NCBI GenBank assembly: GCA_024642245.1
Contig: JAHEBM010000002.1
Coordinates: forward strand, 1-64,000
Source of the DNA: Haliea sp.
GTDB lineage: Bacteria > Pseudomonadota > Gammaproteobacteria > Pseudomonadales > Halieaceae
Length of the DNA stretch: 64,000 nt
Direction: 5' to 3'
The notes under the pieces are model-generated. The model made no database searches, had not been told where the DNA came from, and was given only the letters and a program-made list of their open reading frames with translations. The first letter of the stretch is position 1. The number at the start of each line of letters is the position of its first letter. Of this stretch, positions 1-9,502 are shown piece after piece. The position numbers and the translations under genes were made by a program.

Positions 1-11
1 GATGCCTGTGC

Positions 12-755
12 CTAATCGGTGCCAAGAATTCCACGCTGGGGCTCAGCATTGAAATACGTTTGTGCACAGATGGGTGCACCTGCTTTTTCCAGTGCAGAGC
101 GGTGTAGCGGAATCGGGGTGCGCGCCGATAGCTCCTCGAATAAATGCAGGTTTTGAAAACCCGGGTGAGCCAGCACGTTTTTGATATAGCGGTCTGTTTT
201 TGGAAAGCCTTGCATGGCGATTTCAGCGCCTGCCAGAGAGACGTTACGAAAGAAGGTGGACAGTGATATATCTGCCACGGTGATATCGCCAAACAGGTAT
301 CCTGTTTTCGGCACCAGGGATTCGAGGTATGCCAGGATGTGAGGAATATCGACTTCGAGACTCCTGCTCACGACCTCGGGATCCGCTTGTTCTTCCCAGA
401 CAAAGCGACGAATGACGAGTTGGTTGAAGAATCTCCAGATAAAGACCTCGCCCATGCGCGACCCCGCGTACTCCTCGATCCATCGGGCCTTCGCTCTAAA
501 AGCGGGATCGCGGGGATAAAGTGCCGGGGCTGGGTAACGGTCTTCCAGGTATTCACAAATCACGCTTGAATCGGGAATAGCCAGTTCCGGGTCGATAAGT
601 ACCGGTACGCGCCTGAGCGGGCTGACCTCGGTGAATGCATCACTACCATAGAACGGTACTATAGGGTCAATTTCGTAGGGTATACCCTTGATGTGAAGGC
701 ACACCAGAACCTTGCGAACGTAGGGCGAAAGATACGATCCTACTATTGTCACCAT
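12..755 (-). CDS. Glutathione S-transferase family protein
   Basis: A 247-residue cytosolic protein with the two-domain GST layout. The thioredoxin-like N-terminal domain (about residues 1-80) opens with SYLSPYVRKV, where the family's glutathione-activating Ser/Tyr/Cys lies, and contains the VPVLIDPE cis-proline segment and the PDSSVICEYLEDRYP glutathione-binding segment. An alpha-helical C-terminal domain (about 90-220) carries GDITVADISLSTF, the usual helix-capping Asp motif. GSTs conjugate glutathione to electrophiles or reduce peroxides; the substrate cannot be read from sequence. The gene lies downstream of the TonB-dependent receptor on the same strand, but a terminator-like hairpin separates them, so it is probably transcribed alone. 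Confidence 0.85.
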   Translation of the reverse strand: MVTIVGSYLSPYVRKVLVCLHIKGIPYEIDPIVPFYGSDAFTEVSPLRRVPVLIDPELAIPDSSVICEYLEDRYPAPALYPRDPAFRAKARWIEEYAGSRMGEVFIWRFFNQLVIRRFVWEEQADPEVVSRSLEVDIPHILAYLESLVPKTGYLFGDITVADISLSTFFRNVSLAGAEIAMQGFPKTDRYIKNVLAHPGFQNLHLFEELSARTPIPLHRSALEKAGAPICAQTYFNAEPQRGILGTD

Positions 756-870
756 ACCGAAAGGTCACCCTTTGTATTGTTCCCTGGCGGCTCCGCGTAT
801 GTCCCGGCCGATCAGGAACGCGCGCAACCATTAAGCCGAAAGCATATCACCGCCAGCCGGGGGCCTGCAT

Positions 871-893
871 CAAAAGGCAGGAAAATCTCCTGC
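871..893 (-). terminator. Rho-independent terminator after the TonB-dependent receptor
   Basis: Read on the minus strand, five bases past the receptor stop codon, GCAGGA pairs with TCCTGC around a five-base loop (877-893), and the stem is followed by CTTTTG. The short GC-rich stem, the T-run and the position directly after the stop fit an intrinsic terminator. The stem is only six base pairs, so strength is uncertain. Confidence 0.5.
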
Positions 894-897
894 GTAC

Positions 898-3387
898 CTA
901 AAAATTGTAACGCGCCTCTATGCCATAGGTACGCGGCTCACCCCGGGTCAGGTCATCAGCAAGGAAGGCCGACGTGTCGAAGCCGGAAACGTAATAGAAT
1001 TCGTCGGTCAGGTTGCGACCCCACAGGGCGAGTTCATAGTCCGCGGCGCGATACACCAGGCGGGCGTCAAGCAGGCTGTAGTCGTCCTGGAACTGGCCTG
1101 ATTTTCCCGGGCCATTGTTCCGGGTCTTGAGGTCATTGAACGGGTCGAACCAGGTCAGGTCCTGGTAGCGAAGGACGCCGTTGAGCTCAACGATACCTTC
1201 GCCCAGTTGCATGATTTCCCAGTTGGCAAACAGGCTGCCCGAGATCTCGGGGGCAAACGGGAACTGGTTTCCGCCGATGTCGATGCCGTTGACGATTTCG
1301 CCCGAGTCGTACTCGGAATCCAGGTAGCCAAGACTTGCGCCAACGTAAAGGCTGTCGACCAGGTAGGTTTCCAGTTCCAGCTCAAGTCCCTTCATCTGCC
1401 CGCTGGCATTGCGCAGGAAGCTGGTTGCCCCAACGATCTCCTGTACCTGCTGGTCTTTGTAATCGGCGTAAAATGCCGCCGCGTTGAGCTGCAGGCGATT
1501 ATCAAAAAAGCGTGACTTCAGGCCCACCTCGTAGTTGTCGACGAACTCCGGTTTGACGAATGTCACCTGGGATACGGCCTGGGACGCTTTGCCGTTGAAA
1601 GTTCCGGCCCTGTAACCCCGGCTGTAGCTGGCATAGCTGAGCAGGTCATCACTGAAGCGGTAGTCCAGAATCACCCTACCCGTGAATTCCTGTGAGTCGT
1701 TTTTCTGGTCGGGCAGCGCCTGGTTCTGGTCGGGTACCGCATTCAGTGGAATGGCGTTGTATTGTGCCGTGTCCGTCAGCAGATCGTAGAAGGTCGAGCG
1801 CAGGCCAGAGAGGTTGAAGCTGTCATCTGTATAACGCAGGCCTGCGGTCAGGCGCCAGTGGTCGCTGAAATCATACGTTCCCTCGGCGTAGGCCGCAGCG
1901 GATTCCCGCTTCTGGGTGAAGCGGGAGGTGGCCCGGAAGCCGGTCGCCAACACTGCCGGATCGCCCTCGAAGGCGCCCAGTCCGTCCGGCGGCGGCAGGA
2001 TATAGGAGCTGACCGGCGGGTTGAAAGACGGAAAAGCGGACAAGCCGGCATCCACCAGCGCCTCGTAGATCTCCCTGGCCAGCGGGTTTATCTGCGCAAA
2101 CGCGGCAAAGCCTGCAGTGGGGAACCCCGCAAGGTCTGCCAGGGGGCCGAAAAAGACCTCGTCGTTCAGGGCGTCGATCTGGTCTTCACCGTAGTACAGG
2201 CCGGCGATGACGGTTGAGTGGTCGCCGGTCCAGGCCAGCCGCAGATCCTGGTTGAACTGGTCAAATTTGCCGGTGAAATTCACGTAGCAGGTGGCAACGG
2301 GATGCCCGTCGCAATCGTGGGGTATGCCCAGCTCGCCCTTGGTGTAACCGCTGATCGCCGTCAATCTCAGGTCAGAGGCCACCTCCCAGTTCATCGTAAG
2401 GGTATAGTCATCCGCCTTGGAAACAGACTTCCCGGTGCTGTCTGATGCCGCTTCATCGTCCTTGCGCGCACCGAACTGTTCGCGGTTGTAGCCGAAGATG
2501 TTGGTGTAATTGCCGGCGGCATCTTCGGGCCCGAATTCCCGCACTATGGGTGCCGAGCCCACGGGTTTGGATTCACCGAAAGCGGCGACAAGCACAGCTT
2601 CGAAATCGTCGGTTGGTGTGAACAGCATGGTGGAGCGCAGTGCCTGGTCATCGAGCGAAGCATAGTCATCGCCAGTCACAGGGTTCACGTCCTTTCCCGC
2701 CGGGGCCCCAAGCAGTAGCTCGGGCATGCTCTGGACCTTGTCCGGCGTTACGTTCTTGATATAGCCATCACCCTGGCTATCGGTTGCCGCCAGCCTGATG
2801 GCCAGGGTGTCCGCCATAAGTGTGGTTTCCAGTGCGCCCTCGAGTGTCCAGCGATCGTAGTTACCGTATCTGCCGGTGACATAGCCCGATACATCGCCAG
2901 GCTCGGTAAATACCGGTTTTTTCGTGAAGATGGAAATTGCACCGCCGGTGGTGTTGCGCCCGAACAGGGTGCCCTGGGGGCCCCGGATGACCTCGATGCG
3001 GTCTATGTCAAATAGCTGCATGCCGTGGGTCGAACGGAACTGCTTGTAGTCCTCGTTGACGTAGATGCCGATGGGCGATGCCGCATTGGGGTTGAACTCG
3101 TTGGCCACGCTGATGCCGCGCAGCGAAAAGTTCGGCTGTGTTCTGCCGAAGGGTGAAATTACCACCAGCGAGGGGACCAGGCCTGTCATGTCGGAGGTCT
3201 CCCTTATGCCGCGGCGGTCAAGGCTTTCGGGGGTGAAAGCCGTCACCGCAATCGGCACGTCCTGGGCAGACTGGATGGTCTTGGTAGCGGTGACCTTGAT
3301 TTCTTCCAACTGTGCAGCAAGCAGCGGCTCACAGGCAATCACGAAAGCCGGTGCCAGCCAGAAGCGGGAGGGACGAAGTTGATTCAT
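898..3387 (-). CDS. TonB-dependent outer-membrane receptor
   Basis: An 829-residue outer-membrane receptor. Residues 1-26 form a signal peptide (basic MNQLRPSR, then a hydrophobic stretch ending LLAAQ). The plug domain follows (about 30-160), with EEIKVTATK at its N-terminus, then PIGIYVNEDY and the RIEVIRGPQGTLFGRNTTGG motif typical of the iron-complex receptor family. The rest is beta-barrel and ends in an aromatic residue (EARYNF), as outer-membrane insertion requires. The frame stays open upstream to 3513, but ATG at 3387 is chosen because it starts the signal peptide. These receptors import siderophores, vitamin B12, glycans or other bulky substrates using TonB-ExbB-ExbD energy. No transport partner or regulator is adjacent, so the ligand is unknown. 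Confidence 0.9.
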   Translation of the reverse strand: MNQLRPSRFWLAPAFVIACEPLLAAQLEEIKVTATKTIQSAQDVPIAVTAFTPESLDRRGIRETSDMTGLVPSLVVISPFGRTQPNFSLRGISVANEFNPNAASPIGIYVNEDYKQFRSTHGMQLFDIDRIEVIRGPQGTLFGRNTTGGAISIFTKKPVFTEPGDVSGYVTGRYGNYDRWTLEGALETTLMADTLAIRLAATDSQGDGYIKNVTPDKVQSMPELLLGAPAGKDVNPVTGDDYASLDDQALRSTMLFTPTDDFEAVLVAAFGESKPVGSAPIVREFGPEDAAGNYTNIFGYNREQFGARKDDEAASDSTGKSVSKADDYTLTMNWEVASDLRLTAISGYTKGELGIPHDCDGHPVATCYVNFTGKFDQFNQDLRLAWTGDHSTVIAGLYYGEDQIDALNDEVFFGPLADLAGFPTAGFAAFAQINPLAREIYEALVDAGLSAFPSFNPPVSSYILPPPDGLGAFEGDPAVLATGFRATSRFTQKRESAAAYAEGTYDFSDHWRLTAGLRYTDDSFNLSGLRSTFYDLLTDTAQYNAIPLNAVPDQNQALPDQKNDSQEFTGRVILDYRFSDDLLSYASYSRGYRAGTFNGKASQAVSQVTFVKPEFVDNYEVGLKSRFFDNRLQLNAAAFYADYKDQQVQEIVGATSFLRNASGQMKGLELELETYLVDSLYVGASLGYLDSEYDSGEIVNGIDIGGNQFPFAPEISGSLFANWEIMQLGEGIVELNGVLRYQDLTWFDPFNDLKTRNNGPGKSGQFQDDYSLLDARLVYRAADYELALWGRNLTDEFYYVSGFDTSAFLADDLTRGEPRTYGIEARYNF

Positions 3388-3691
3388 TGGTGGAGGCTCT
3401 AAAAAAGAAGGGTTTTTATGAGGGGCAGCCCCGAAAATGTGAGTTCGGCAGAGGGGGCGCCCGCGCGACCGGCCGCAATATACCATAGGCTGCGTCGTAT
3501 TATTAGCGTGCACCCGGCCAGTGTCAGCGGGGGTACCGATCCGCTTACCGTCACGCTAAACTGACTGCATAGCTGAACGAAATGCCCGCTTCGTGGAAGC
3601 AGTGATAAGCGGTCCCCGCTGGTATCACTGGCATTCTGGAATAGAATCGGGCGCAATCGGCTTTTATTTTGCGATTTGTTCGGAGGACGCT
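3388..3691. other. Divergent intergenic region (TonB receptor / Rap1a-like gene)
   Basis: This 304-base gap separates the divergently transcribed receptor and small secreted protein. Besides the candidate receptor promoter listed separately, I see no conserved gene, tRNA or obvious operator. Short open frames extend into it from both sides but lack coding character. Confidence 0.5.
3500..3527 (-). promoter_or_regulatory. Candidate sigma-70 promoter for the TonB receptor
   Basis: On the minus strand, CTGACA (3522-3527) and TAATAA (3500-3505) are separated by 16 bases, close to the sigma-70 consensus. The transcript would have a leader of roughly 105 bases before the ATG at 3387. No Fur-like palindrome was recognised next to it. 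Confidence 0.35.
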
Positions 3692-4033
3692 ATGAAGAAG
3701 ATGCTTACTGCGGTGGCCTTGATCGGCCTGCTTACCTGCGGCAGGGCCTCGGCGGTTTTCTATAACGGCGAGGAGTTGATGGAGGTCTGTGCGATCAAGA
3801 TAGCCTTCGTCAACCGCGCCTGCGAAGGTTATGTGACGGGCATAGCCGATGCCGCTTCACATTTCAGAGAGTCTGACGGGGTCGCCGAAGACTTTTGTAT
3901 CCCGCAAGAGACCAAGTCAGTAGAGCTCATCAGGGTGGTGGTCAAGTTCCTCGAGGCGCACGCCGGTTCCCTGGGTGCAAATGCAGCAGAGTACGTGAGG
4001 GCCGCGCTGGCGGAGTCATATCCCTGTGCGTAG
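3692..4033 (+). CDS. Small secreted Rap1a/Tai-like protein
   Basis: A 113-residue protein with a signal peptide (MKKMLTAVALIGLLTCGRASA), so a mature periplasmic domain of about 92 residues. The mature part has the Rap1a/Tai pattern: FYNGEELMEVC near the start, CEGYVTGIADA, an internal FCIP, a hydrophobic VVVKFLEAHAG helix and a terminal YPC. Four cysteines could form two disulfides. ATG at 3692 is chosen over an upstream in-frame start at 3593 because GGAGG precedes it (3682-3686) and the signal peptide begins there. Founding family members are immunity proteins against type VI amidase effectors, but many orphan homologues exist. No effector gene is adjacent, so immunity is not supported here. 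Confidence 0.7.
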   Translation: MKKMLTAVALIGLLTCGRASAVFYNGEELMEVCAIKIAFVNRACEGYVTGIADAASHFRESDGVAEDFCIPQETKSVELIRVVVKFLEAHAGSLGANAAEYVRAALAESYPCA

Positions 4034-4071
4034 CTTGATAACTTGTTGCTTTTGCCAGCTGCCTGAGCGGG

Positions 4072-5580
4072 TTAGCCGATAGCCAGTTCCAGCCCCATTT
4101 TCGCCAACACGTCCTGCTCCGCAGCCAATTCCCTGGCCGTCAACGGGTGCTGTTCGAGCCAGTTTGGCGGAAAGGTGAATGACAGGCTGTCCGGTCCTGC
4201 CTCCAGCGTGAAATCCGGCAGGCGCTCCAGCTTCTCCACATGCTTGAAGCACACCGCCAGGCGAATAATGCATACAAGGCGCTGCATTCTGGGAATGTCG
4301 GCGCCCGCAATATCGATATAGAGATCGTCCGCCAGCTTACCGCGCTGGCCGTGCGCCAGTACCGCCAACTGCTCCTGTTCCTCCTGGGAAAAACCGGGCA
4401 GGTCGGCGTTGCGCAGGACATAGGCGGAATGCCTGTTGAAGTGCTTGTGAGCGATGGCCTTGCCGATCTCGTGGGTGTGCGCGGCCCAGCGCAGCAGCTC
4501 CCAATCCGGGGTGTCCAGCTGCCAGGCCTGTCGTGCGGTGGCGAAAAACACCCGCGCGCGGCGCTCGACTATTTTCACGGTATCGCTGTCCACGGTATAG
4601 CGCTGCATCAGGGCGTTGACGGTGCGCTCGCGCACGTCCTCGTGGGTGAGGCGCCCCATCAGGTCGTAGATCACGCCCTCGCGCAGGGCGCCGCTGGAGG
4701 TGCGCATGTGTTCAATGCCCAGCACATCGAACAGCGCGCTGATGATCGCCACTCCGGGCAGTATGACATTGCGCCGCTGCAGGGCCAGGCCCTCCAGTTC
4801 GATATCATCCATGGTCCCGAATTCCAACAGCTTGTCTTCCAGCTTGCGCAGGCCGGCCCGGTCAATGCCCTGGTCGCACCAGCCGTGCTGGCTGAGAAGG
4901 GCGTCTATGGCCCGCAGGGTGCCGGACGAACCGACGCAGTCCTGCCAGTGACTGGCGTGATATTCATGGCGGATGGGTGCGAGCAACAGGCGTGCGTGGT
5001 CGTAGGCCAGGCGGTAGTTGTCGCGGCTGATAACGCCGTTTGGAAAGCAGTTCCTGGCGTAGGACACGCAGCCCATCTGCAGGCTTTCCAGACGCTGCGG
5101 TTCGAATCGTTGGCCGATGATGAGCTCTGTACTGCCGCCGCCGATATCTATCACCAGGCGTGACTTGACATCATCCGACAGCGTGTGGGCTACGCCAAGG
5201 TAAACCAGGCGGGCTTCCTCCCGGCCGTAGATCACGTCCACCCGGGTGCCGAGGATACGCCTGGCGGGAACAGTGAACTCGTGACGATTGTGTGCCACCC
5301 GCAAGGCATTGGTGCCTACTACCCGCACCCGCTCCGGCTCCACGCTCTTGAGCAGCTCCGCGAATCGGCTGAGGCAACCCAGGCCGCGGTCAATTGCTTC
5401 CTGGGAAAGGCGCTCGTTTTCCAGGCCGGCTCCCAGCTGGACTTTTTCCGCCAGGGCTTCAACCGGGCGCATTTCACCGTGTTCGATTTTGGCGACGATC
5501 AGGTGAAAGGAGTTGCTGCCCAGATCAAGGGCCGCCAACAGGCTGCCATCGGCCAGTGTTTCTATGGTTTCTTCTGCCAA
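4072..5580 (-). CDS. ppx: Exopolyphosphatase, Ppx/GppA family
   Basis: A 502-residue cytosolic enzyme expected to remove terminal phosphates from long-chain polyphosphate. The actin-like ATPase fold shows LAALDLGSNSFHLIVAK (about 14-31, phosphate 1 loop), LVIDIGGGSTELIIG (about 140-155, phosphate 2) and the VGSSGT loop. The C-terminal half carries an HD-like domain with HTHEIGKAIAHKHFNRH. The length matches E. coli Ppx (513 residues), and the N-terminal sequence favours Ppx over GppA, though guanosine pentaphosphatase activity is often shared. No polyphosphate kinase gene is adjacent. It lies 77 bases downstream of the AsmA-like gene on the same strand. Confidence 0.9.
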   Translation of the reverse strand: MAEETIETLADGSLLAALDLGSNSFHLIVAKIEHGEMRPVEALAEKVQLGAGLENERLSQEAIDRGLGCLSRFAELLKSVEPERVRVVGTNALRVAHNRHEFTVPARRILGTRVDVIYGREEARLVYLGVAHTLSDDVKSRLVIDIGGGSTELIIGQRFEPQRLESLQMGCVSYARNCFPNGVISRDNYRLAYDHARLLLAPIRHEYHASHWQDCVGSSGTLRAIDALLSQHGWCDQGIDRAGLRKLEDKLLEFGTMDDIELEGLALQRRNVILPGVAIISALFDVLGIEHMRTSSGALREGVIYDLMGRLTHEDVRERTVNALMQRYTVDSDTVKIVERRARVFFATARQAWQLDTPDWELLRWAAHTHEIGKAIAHKHFNRHSAYVLRNADLPGFSQEEQEQLAVLAHGQRGKLADDLYIDIAGADIPRMQRLVCIIRLAVCFKHVEKLERLPDFTLEAGPDSLSFTFPPNWLEQHPLTARELAAEQDVLAKMGLELAIG

Positions 5581-5657
5581 GTTGGGCTCTTCTCATCTGT
5601 CGGGCGCGGACGCCATGGTAATGGATATTCGCTGTCAGCGCATTGTGCCCAGGCAAC

Positions 5658-8600
5658 TCAGGCCGGCGGGCACACCATGGCCGGAGTGCCCGCCGCTTCA
5701 GGCGTGCCGCAGAATTTGTTGTGTATCTGTTTCCTGACCGAGGCACAGGGGTCTTCGCTGGCCAGCGCCCGCTTCAGGACGCTTTCACCCACTACCGAGA
5801 GCCCCCCGGTCATGACGGCTGCCCAGCCGCGCCAGAGCAGCCCTGTGGCGTTGGGGATGATCTTGGGGGCAGTCAGCGGCCCCTCGATTTCCACGGTGTT
5901 GGAAAACACGCTGCTGACGGATATACCCACGCCCTGGCGATTGCTGGAATTGAAGTTCATATGTAGCAGCTCTTTTTTCAGGTCGATCTCCACCTGGCCC
6001 ACCAGGTTGGCCTGGTGGGTGCGGGCAGCGTAGCCAAACGGTGTGCTGCCAATGCCGTCCTTGAAGCTCCCCAGCGTGATCGCGCATTCGAGTTGCGGTT
6101 GCTCCTTCTCGGAGCCGGGAATCAGGTTCCTCAGTGCGCTCGTGGCAACATCCGCGGTCAGCAATATCATCTTGTCGTAATCCAGCGGTCCCGCGCCCAG
6201 CTCCAGGTACGCCGTGCCGCTGATATTGGCCGCCAGCTCCGCCTGGTTCTGGCCGCGGCTGGTCATATCGAAGTAGCCGCTGCGGGGAAAGCCCGCCTTG
6301 GTCCGTGGGTCGCGCACATTCATGAAAACGCCACTGGCCGCCAGCGTCGGCTGCTGTGCGGTCGCGTCCAGAGCCAGATTGAGCGAGGCGCTGCCCTCGT
6401 TGAGCTGCCCCGCGCTGGCTTTCACGTCGAGTTTTTCGTCGAGCAAAGTGGCGGAAAATTCCAGGTCAGTGGCCCTTAGCCGCCTGCTGGACAGGGTGTC
6501 CAGCCTGCCGCTTATCCTGGCCTGGTAGTTGCGCAGCCAGTCGAAGGGCAGGGGGGTGTTGCTGAACAGCTTGTCGCCCGGTTCGGCTTCCCTGGGGCCG
6601 GAGACGAGCCGCAGCGGCGCCATCACCACGTCGCTGATCAGGCTGGCACTGGCGGCGGCGGTCCTGCTGACGATCGAGCCCTCGTCCTTGGCGGCGCCGG
6701 TTGGGTCCGGCTGCGAGTCGGCCGCCTCCCAGGGAAGCAGGGATAAGGTGCCGCCACTGATCTTCAATTCCAGCAAGGGTCGCGTTGTCTGGTGATAGTC
6801 TATGGAGCCGGCAAGATCGCTGCCTTGCCACTGGAAGCGGCGGACAAGCGCATGCATTCCGTCCTCGCTTCGCGATGCCGTCATTTCCACGTGAGCTGCC
6901 GTTTTGGCAGCGATGGCAGAGGTGAGCTTGATGTCGCCTGTGAGTCCCGCTAGCAGGTCATCCAGGGTCTTACCGGCACTCTTGAGGCTTAATGTACCTG
7001 ATAGGGGCACGGAATCGCCGACTGCATTCTCCACGAGGAATCTGTCTATCGCCAGGTCAGCCACGCTGGCATCAATCGACAGCATCGCATTATCCTTCCT
7101 CCAGAGGAGGGCGCCCCGGCTGGCGACACGCCCCCGGTCCAGGGAAAAATCGAGCTGGTCGATGGTGATATTGTCGCGTGTCGTCATAAGCTCAGCACTG
7201 AGTTCGGTCAGTTGCAGTTTGTATATGAACAGCGATTTAGCCTTGAGACTCAGGCGCGTCTCACCCAGATTCCGGATCGCTTGCAGCATATCCGTATCCT
7301 GCTCCCCGGCCGGGATATCACTCGTGAAACTCCTGAGGCGGTTGATATCCAGCTTGTTCGATGAAAGGTCTGCCTCCAGCCAGGGCTTTCTTCCCCCTAC
7401 CATCGATACCGTACCCGTGATGTTCTGCAGGATAGAGTCCATTGCCAGCTTGCTTATCTTCAGGCCGGTAACCCGGTTATCCGCTAACACCAGGGCAGCA
7501 TTGCCCGATATCCGCAACACATTTTCCGGGATGGGTGCTCTTTCCCAGTCCTGGTCCGGCCGGAGATCGACGACCAGCTCGGCACTGCCGCGCATGGCAG
7601 CAAAGATCTGTAACCAGCTGTCCCCCTGGCCGCTGAAGCCAACAGTCCCGGAGGTGCGGCTGTCGATCGAGCGCCGGGTCTGTCCGAAGATGCGGGGCAG
7701 GTCGACGCTGGAAAACACCGTTTCCAGGTCCATTTGGAAAGTGTCATCGGGGAGGCGTTGCGCCGCCAGTTGCAGGTCGATCTTCCCGTGGCTGGCGCCC
7801 GTGGAATGAATAATAAGCTTACCCTGGTCGCTGGTGCGCGTGAGCGCAAGAGTTGCCTTGTTGATATGCAGATCCTGCGCGGTGAGCTTGTCGACTTCCA
7901 ACTGCAAGTCCAGATCCACACCCGTCATACCGCCGAGAAACTCGGGTATCTCTATGCCCGGGGCAGCAGTGGGGGCGGGCGGCGGAATAAGGAAATCGAG
8001 ATTCAGTTGCTCGGCCTTGATGTTGGCGCTGAGTCGTCGTTGCCGGGTACCCGATAGCATCGCGGAACCGGTGATACGCCCCTGTCCTACCGCGATCTCG
8101 ATGGTATCCAGTCCGAAAGCACCGGCACGATTATCCAGCGTGCCGGTGATATCAATCGGGGTCACCACCACCCCACGGTGGCCGCCGGCCAGCGTGAACT
8201 GGCCGCCCAGCGAGTACAGCAGCGCGCCCCAGGTATCACCCTTTGCCGCCAGGGTGGTACTTCCCTGATGCCATGACCATTCTGACTCGGCAAACGGCAC
8301 GGCAAGGCTTTGGCCCGGCTGCGTGGCGGAAATCGAGGCGGTGGCGCTAGCCTCCCAGCCCAGTGGCGAGGTGGCCAGCCCGGCGCTGCCTTGCAGGATA
8401 CCGCCGGCGCCCCTGGCGGAGATGGTCGGCGCCACCAGGCCGTGCGCATCGGTGCTGATATCCAGGTTCGCGTCGAGCAGGACTTCATCGTGCCAGCGAA
8501 GCTCGCCAACGGTAATGTGGCTTGTATGCTCGGGGAGTACCAGTTCCGGCAGTTTTGTTTCCAGCCAGCTCGAAAGATCAGTCTCATCGTCCGTGCCGGA

Positions 8601-9428
8601 GAAGCTTTCAAGCAGGCTCGTCAGCGCGACAATGTCCAGCCGCTCGATGGTGATACTGGAGCGCGGCGGCAGTTGCCAGGCGGCGCTGTTGCCACTTTCG
8701 ATCGCGGCGTGCAGGTTTTTTGCCGTGATGGCCGCCTGTACGGTATAGCCTCGTGGGCGCGCGGAACGGATGTCCAGTTCGCCACTGATGGCGTCAGCAG
8801 GGTTGTCTTGCGGTGTGGCCACGACCTGTAACTGGAGACTTTGCAGGTCCAGCAGCTCGTCCAGTGAGTGCAACTCGACAACCAGCCCTACGGTCTTTTC
8901 GTCCACTTTGTCTGCCCACTGCAAATCGATGCCTGCGGATGTGCGGCGCCATTGTGGTTTGCTGAAAGTGTGGCTGCCACCGTCCCCGAAAACATAGCGC
9001 GCGCTGTCGAGGGCCAGGTAGTCGGGCAGGAAGGGTTCGATAAAGGTGTAATTCTCCGGCCAGGGCGTATCGCTGGTCGGGAAGCGGGACGGGGTCACCT
9101 CCAGGTTGGTGCCAGTGACCCGGCGCAGGCGGATCTCGCCCCGCAGCAGGTCGCCCCAGTCCAGTGCGACGCTGACGCCTGTAGCCACCAGCGCCGGCTC
9201 CGCGGGATCTCCCATAACGAGCCGCGGACTGTGCACCGCCAGTTTTGGAATCCACGCCTGGGTAGGTGCCAGGCTTACCGGCAGACCCAGTTCACGGGAC
9301 AGTAGCGGGGGTAATCTCGCATCCAGTGCGCGCGCCAGCAGGCCGTTGCTCCAGTAGGTCAGGGAGACAAGGGCAAGGAGGATAATACCAGGAACAAACA
9401 GTCGTTTCACGAGCCGGGATCTGCGCAT
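5658..9428 (-). CDS. AsmA-like envelope protein
   Basis: A 1256-residue protein with one N-terminal membrane helix (about residues 10-30, LFVPGIILLALVSLTYW) followed by a very long, repetitive beta-rich periplasmic region. Recurrent short segments such as DISTDAHGLVAP, SASVADLAIDRF and LSLKSAGKTLDDLLAGLTG are typical of AsmA/YhdP/TamB-like proteins. The C-terminal third has the AsmA-like pattern around LELGAGPLDYDKMILLTADV and ITLGSFKDGIG. Large members of this superfamily form hydrophobic grooves that carry phospholipids between inner and outer membrane in diderms. That role is inferred from family and size. The sequence differs enough from E. coli YhdP that I do not give it that name. It is followed by ppx. 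Confidence 0.75.
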   Translation of the reverse strand: MRRSRLVKRLFVPGIILLALVSLTYWSNGLLARALDARLPPLLSRELGLPVSLAPTQAWIPKLAVHSPRLVMGDPAEPALVATGVSVALDWGDLLRGEIRLRRVTGTNLEVTPSRFPTSDTPWPENYTFIEPFLPDYLALDSARYVFGDGGSHTFSKPQWRRTSAGIDLQWADKVDEKTVGLVVELHSLDELLDLQSLQLQVVATPQDNPADAISGELDIRSARPRGYTVQAAITAKNLHAAIESGNSAAWQLPPRSSITIERLDIVALTSLLESFSGTDDETDLSSWLETKLPELVLPEHTSHITVGELRWHDEVLLDANLDISTDAHGLVAPTISARGAGGILQGSAGLATSPLGWEASATASISATQPGQSLAVPFAESEWSWHQGSTTLAAKGDTWGALLYSLGGQFTLAGGHRGVVVTPIDITGTLDNRAGAFGLDTIEIAVGQGRITGSAMLSGTRQRRLSANIKAEQLNLDFLIPPPAPTAAPGIEIPEFLGGMTGVDLDLQLEVDKLTAQDLHINKATLALTRTSDQGKLIIHSTGASHGKIDLQLAAQRLPDDTFQMDLETVFSSVDLPRIFGQTRRSIDSRTSGTVGFSGQGDSWLQIFAAMRGSAELVVDLRPDQDWERAPIPENVLRISGNAALVLADNRVTGLKISKLAMDSILQNITGTVSMVGGRKPWLEADLSSNKLDINRLRSFTSDIPAGEQDTDMLQAIRNLGETRLSLKAKSLFIYKLQLTELSAELMTTRDNITIDQLDFSLDRGRVASRGALLWRKDNAMLSIDASVADLAIDRFLVENAVGDSVPLSGTLSLKSAGKTLDDLLAGLTGDIKLTSAIAAKTAAHVEMTASRSEDGMHALVRRFQWQGSDLAGSIDYHQTTRPLLELKISGGTLSLLPWEAADSQPDPTGAAKDEGSIVSRTAAASASLISDVVMAPLRLVSGPREAEPGDKLFSNTPLPFDWLRNYQARISGRLDTLSSRRLRATDLEFSATLLDEKLDVKASAGQLNEGSASLNLALDATAQQPTLAASGVFMNVRDPRTKAGFPRSGYFDMTSRGQNQAELAANISGTAYLELGAGPLDYDKMILLTADVATSALRNLIPGSEKEQPQLECAITLGSFKDGIGSTPFGYAARTHQANLVGQVEIDLKKELLHMNFNSSNRQGVGISVSSVFSNTVEIEGPLTAPKIIPNATGLLWRGWAAVMTGGLSVVGESVLKRALASEDPCASVRKQIHNKFCGTPEAAGTPAMVCPPA

Positions 9429-9502
9429 CTACCAGGCTGGTATGGTAACAGTGCGGATCCAGGAATGTCATGCAGAGGCGCTGCGGGTGGTGCAGCCAAA
9501 GA

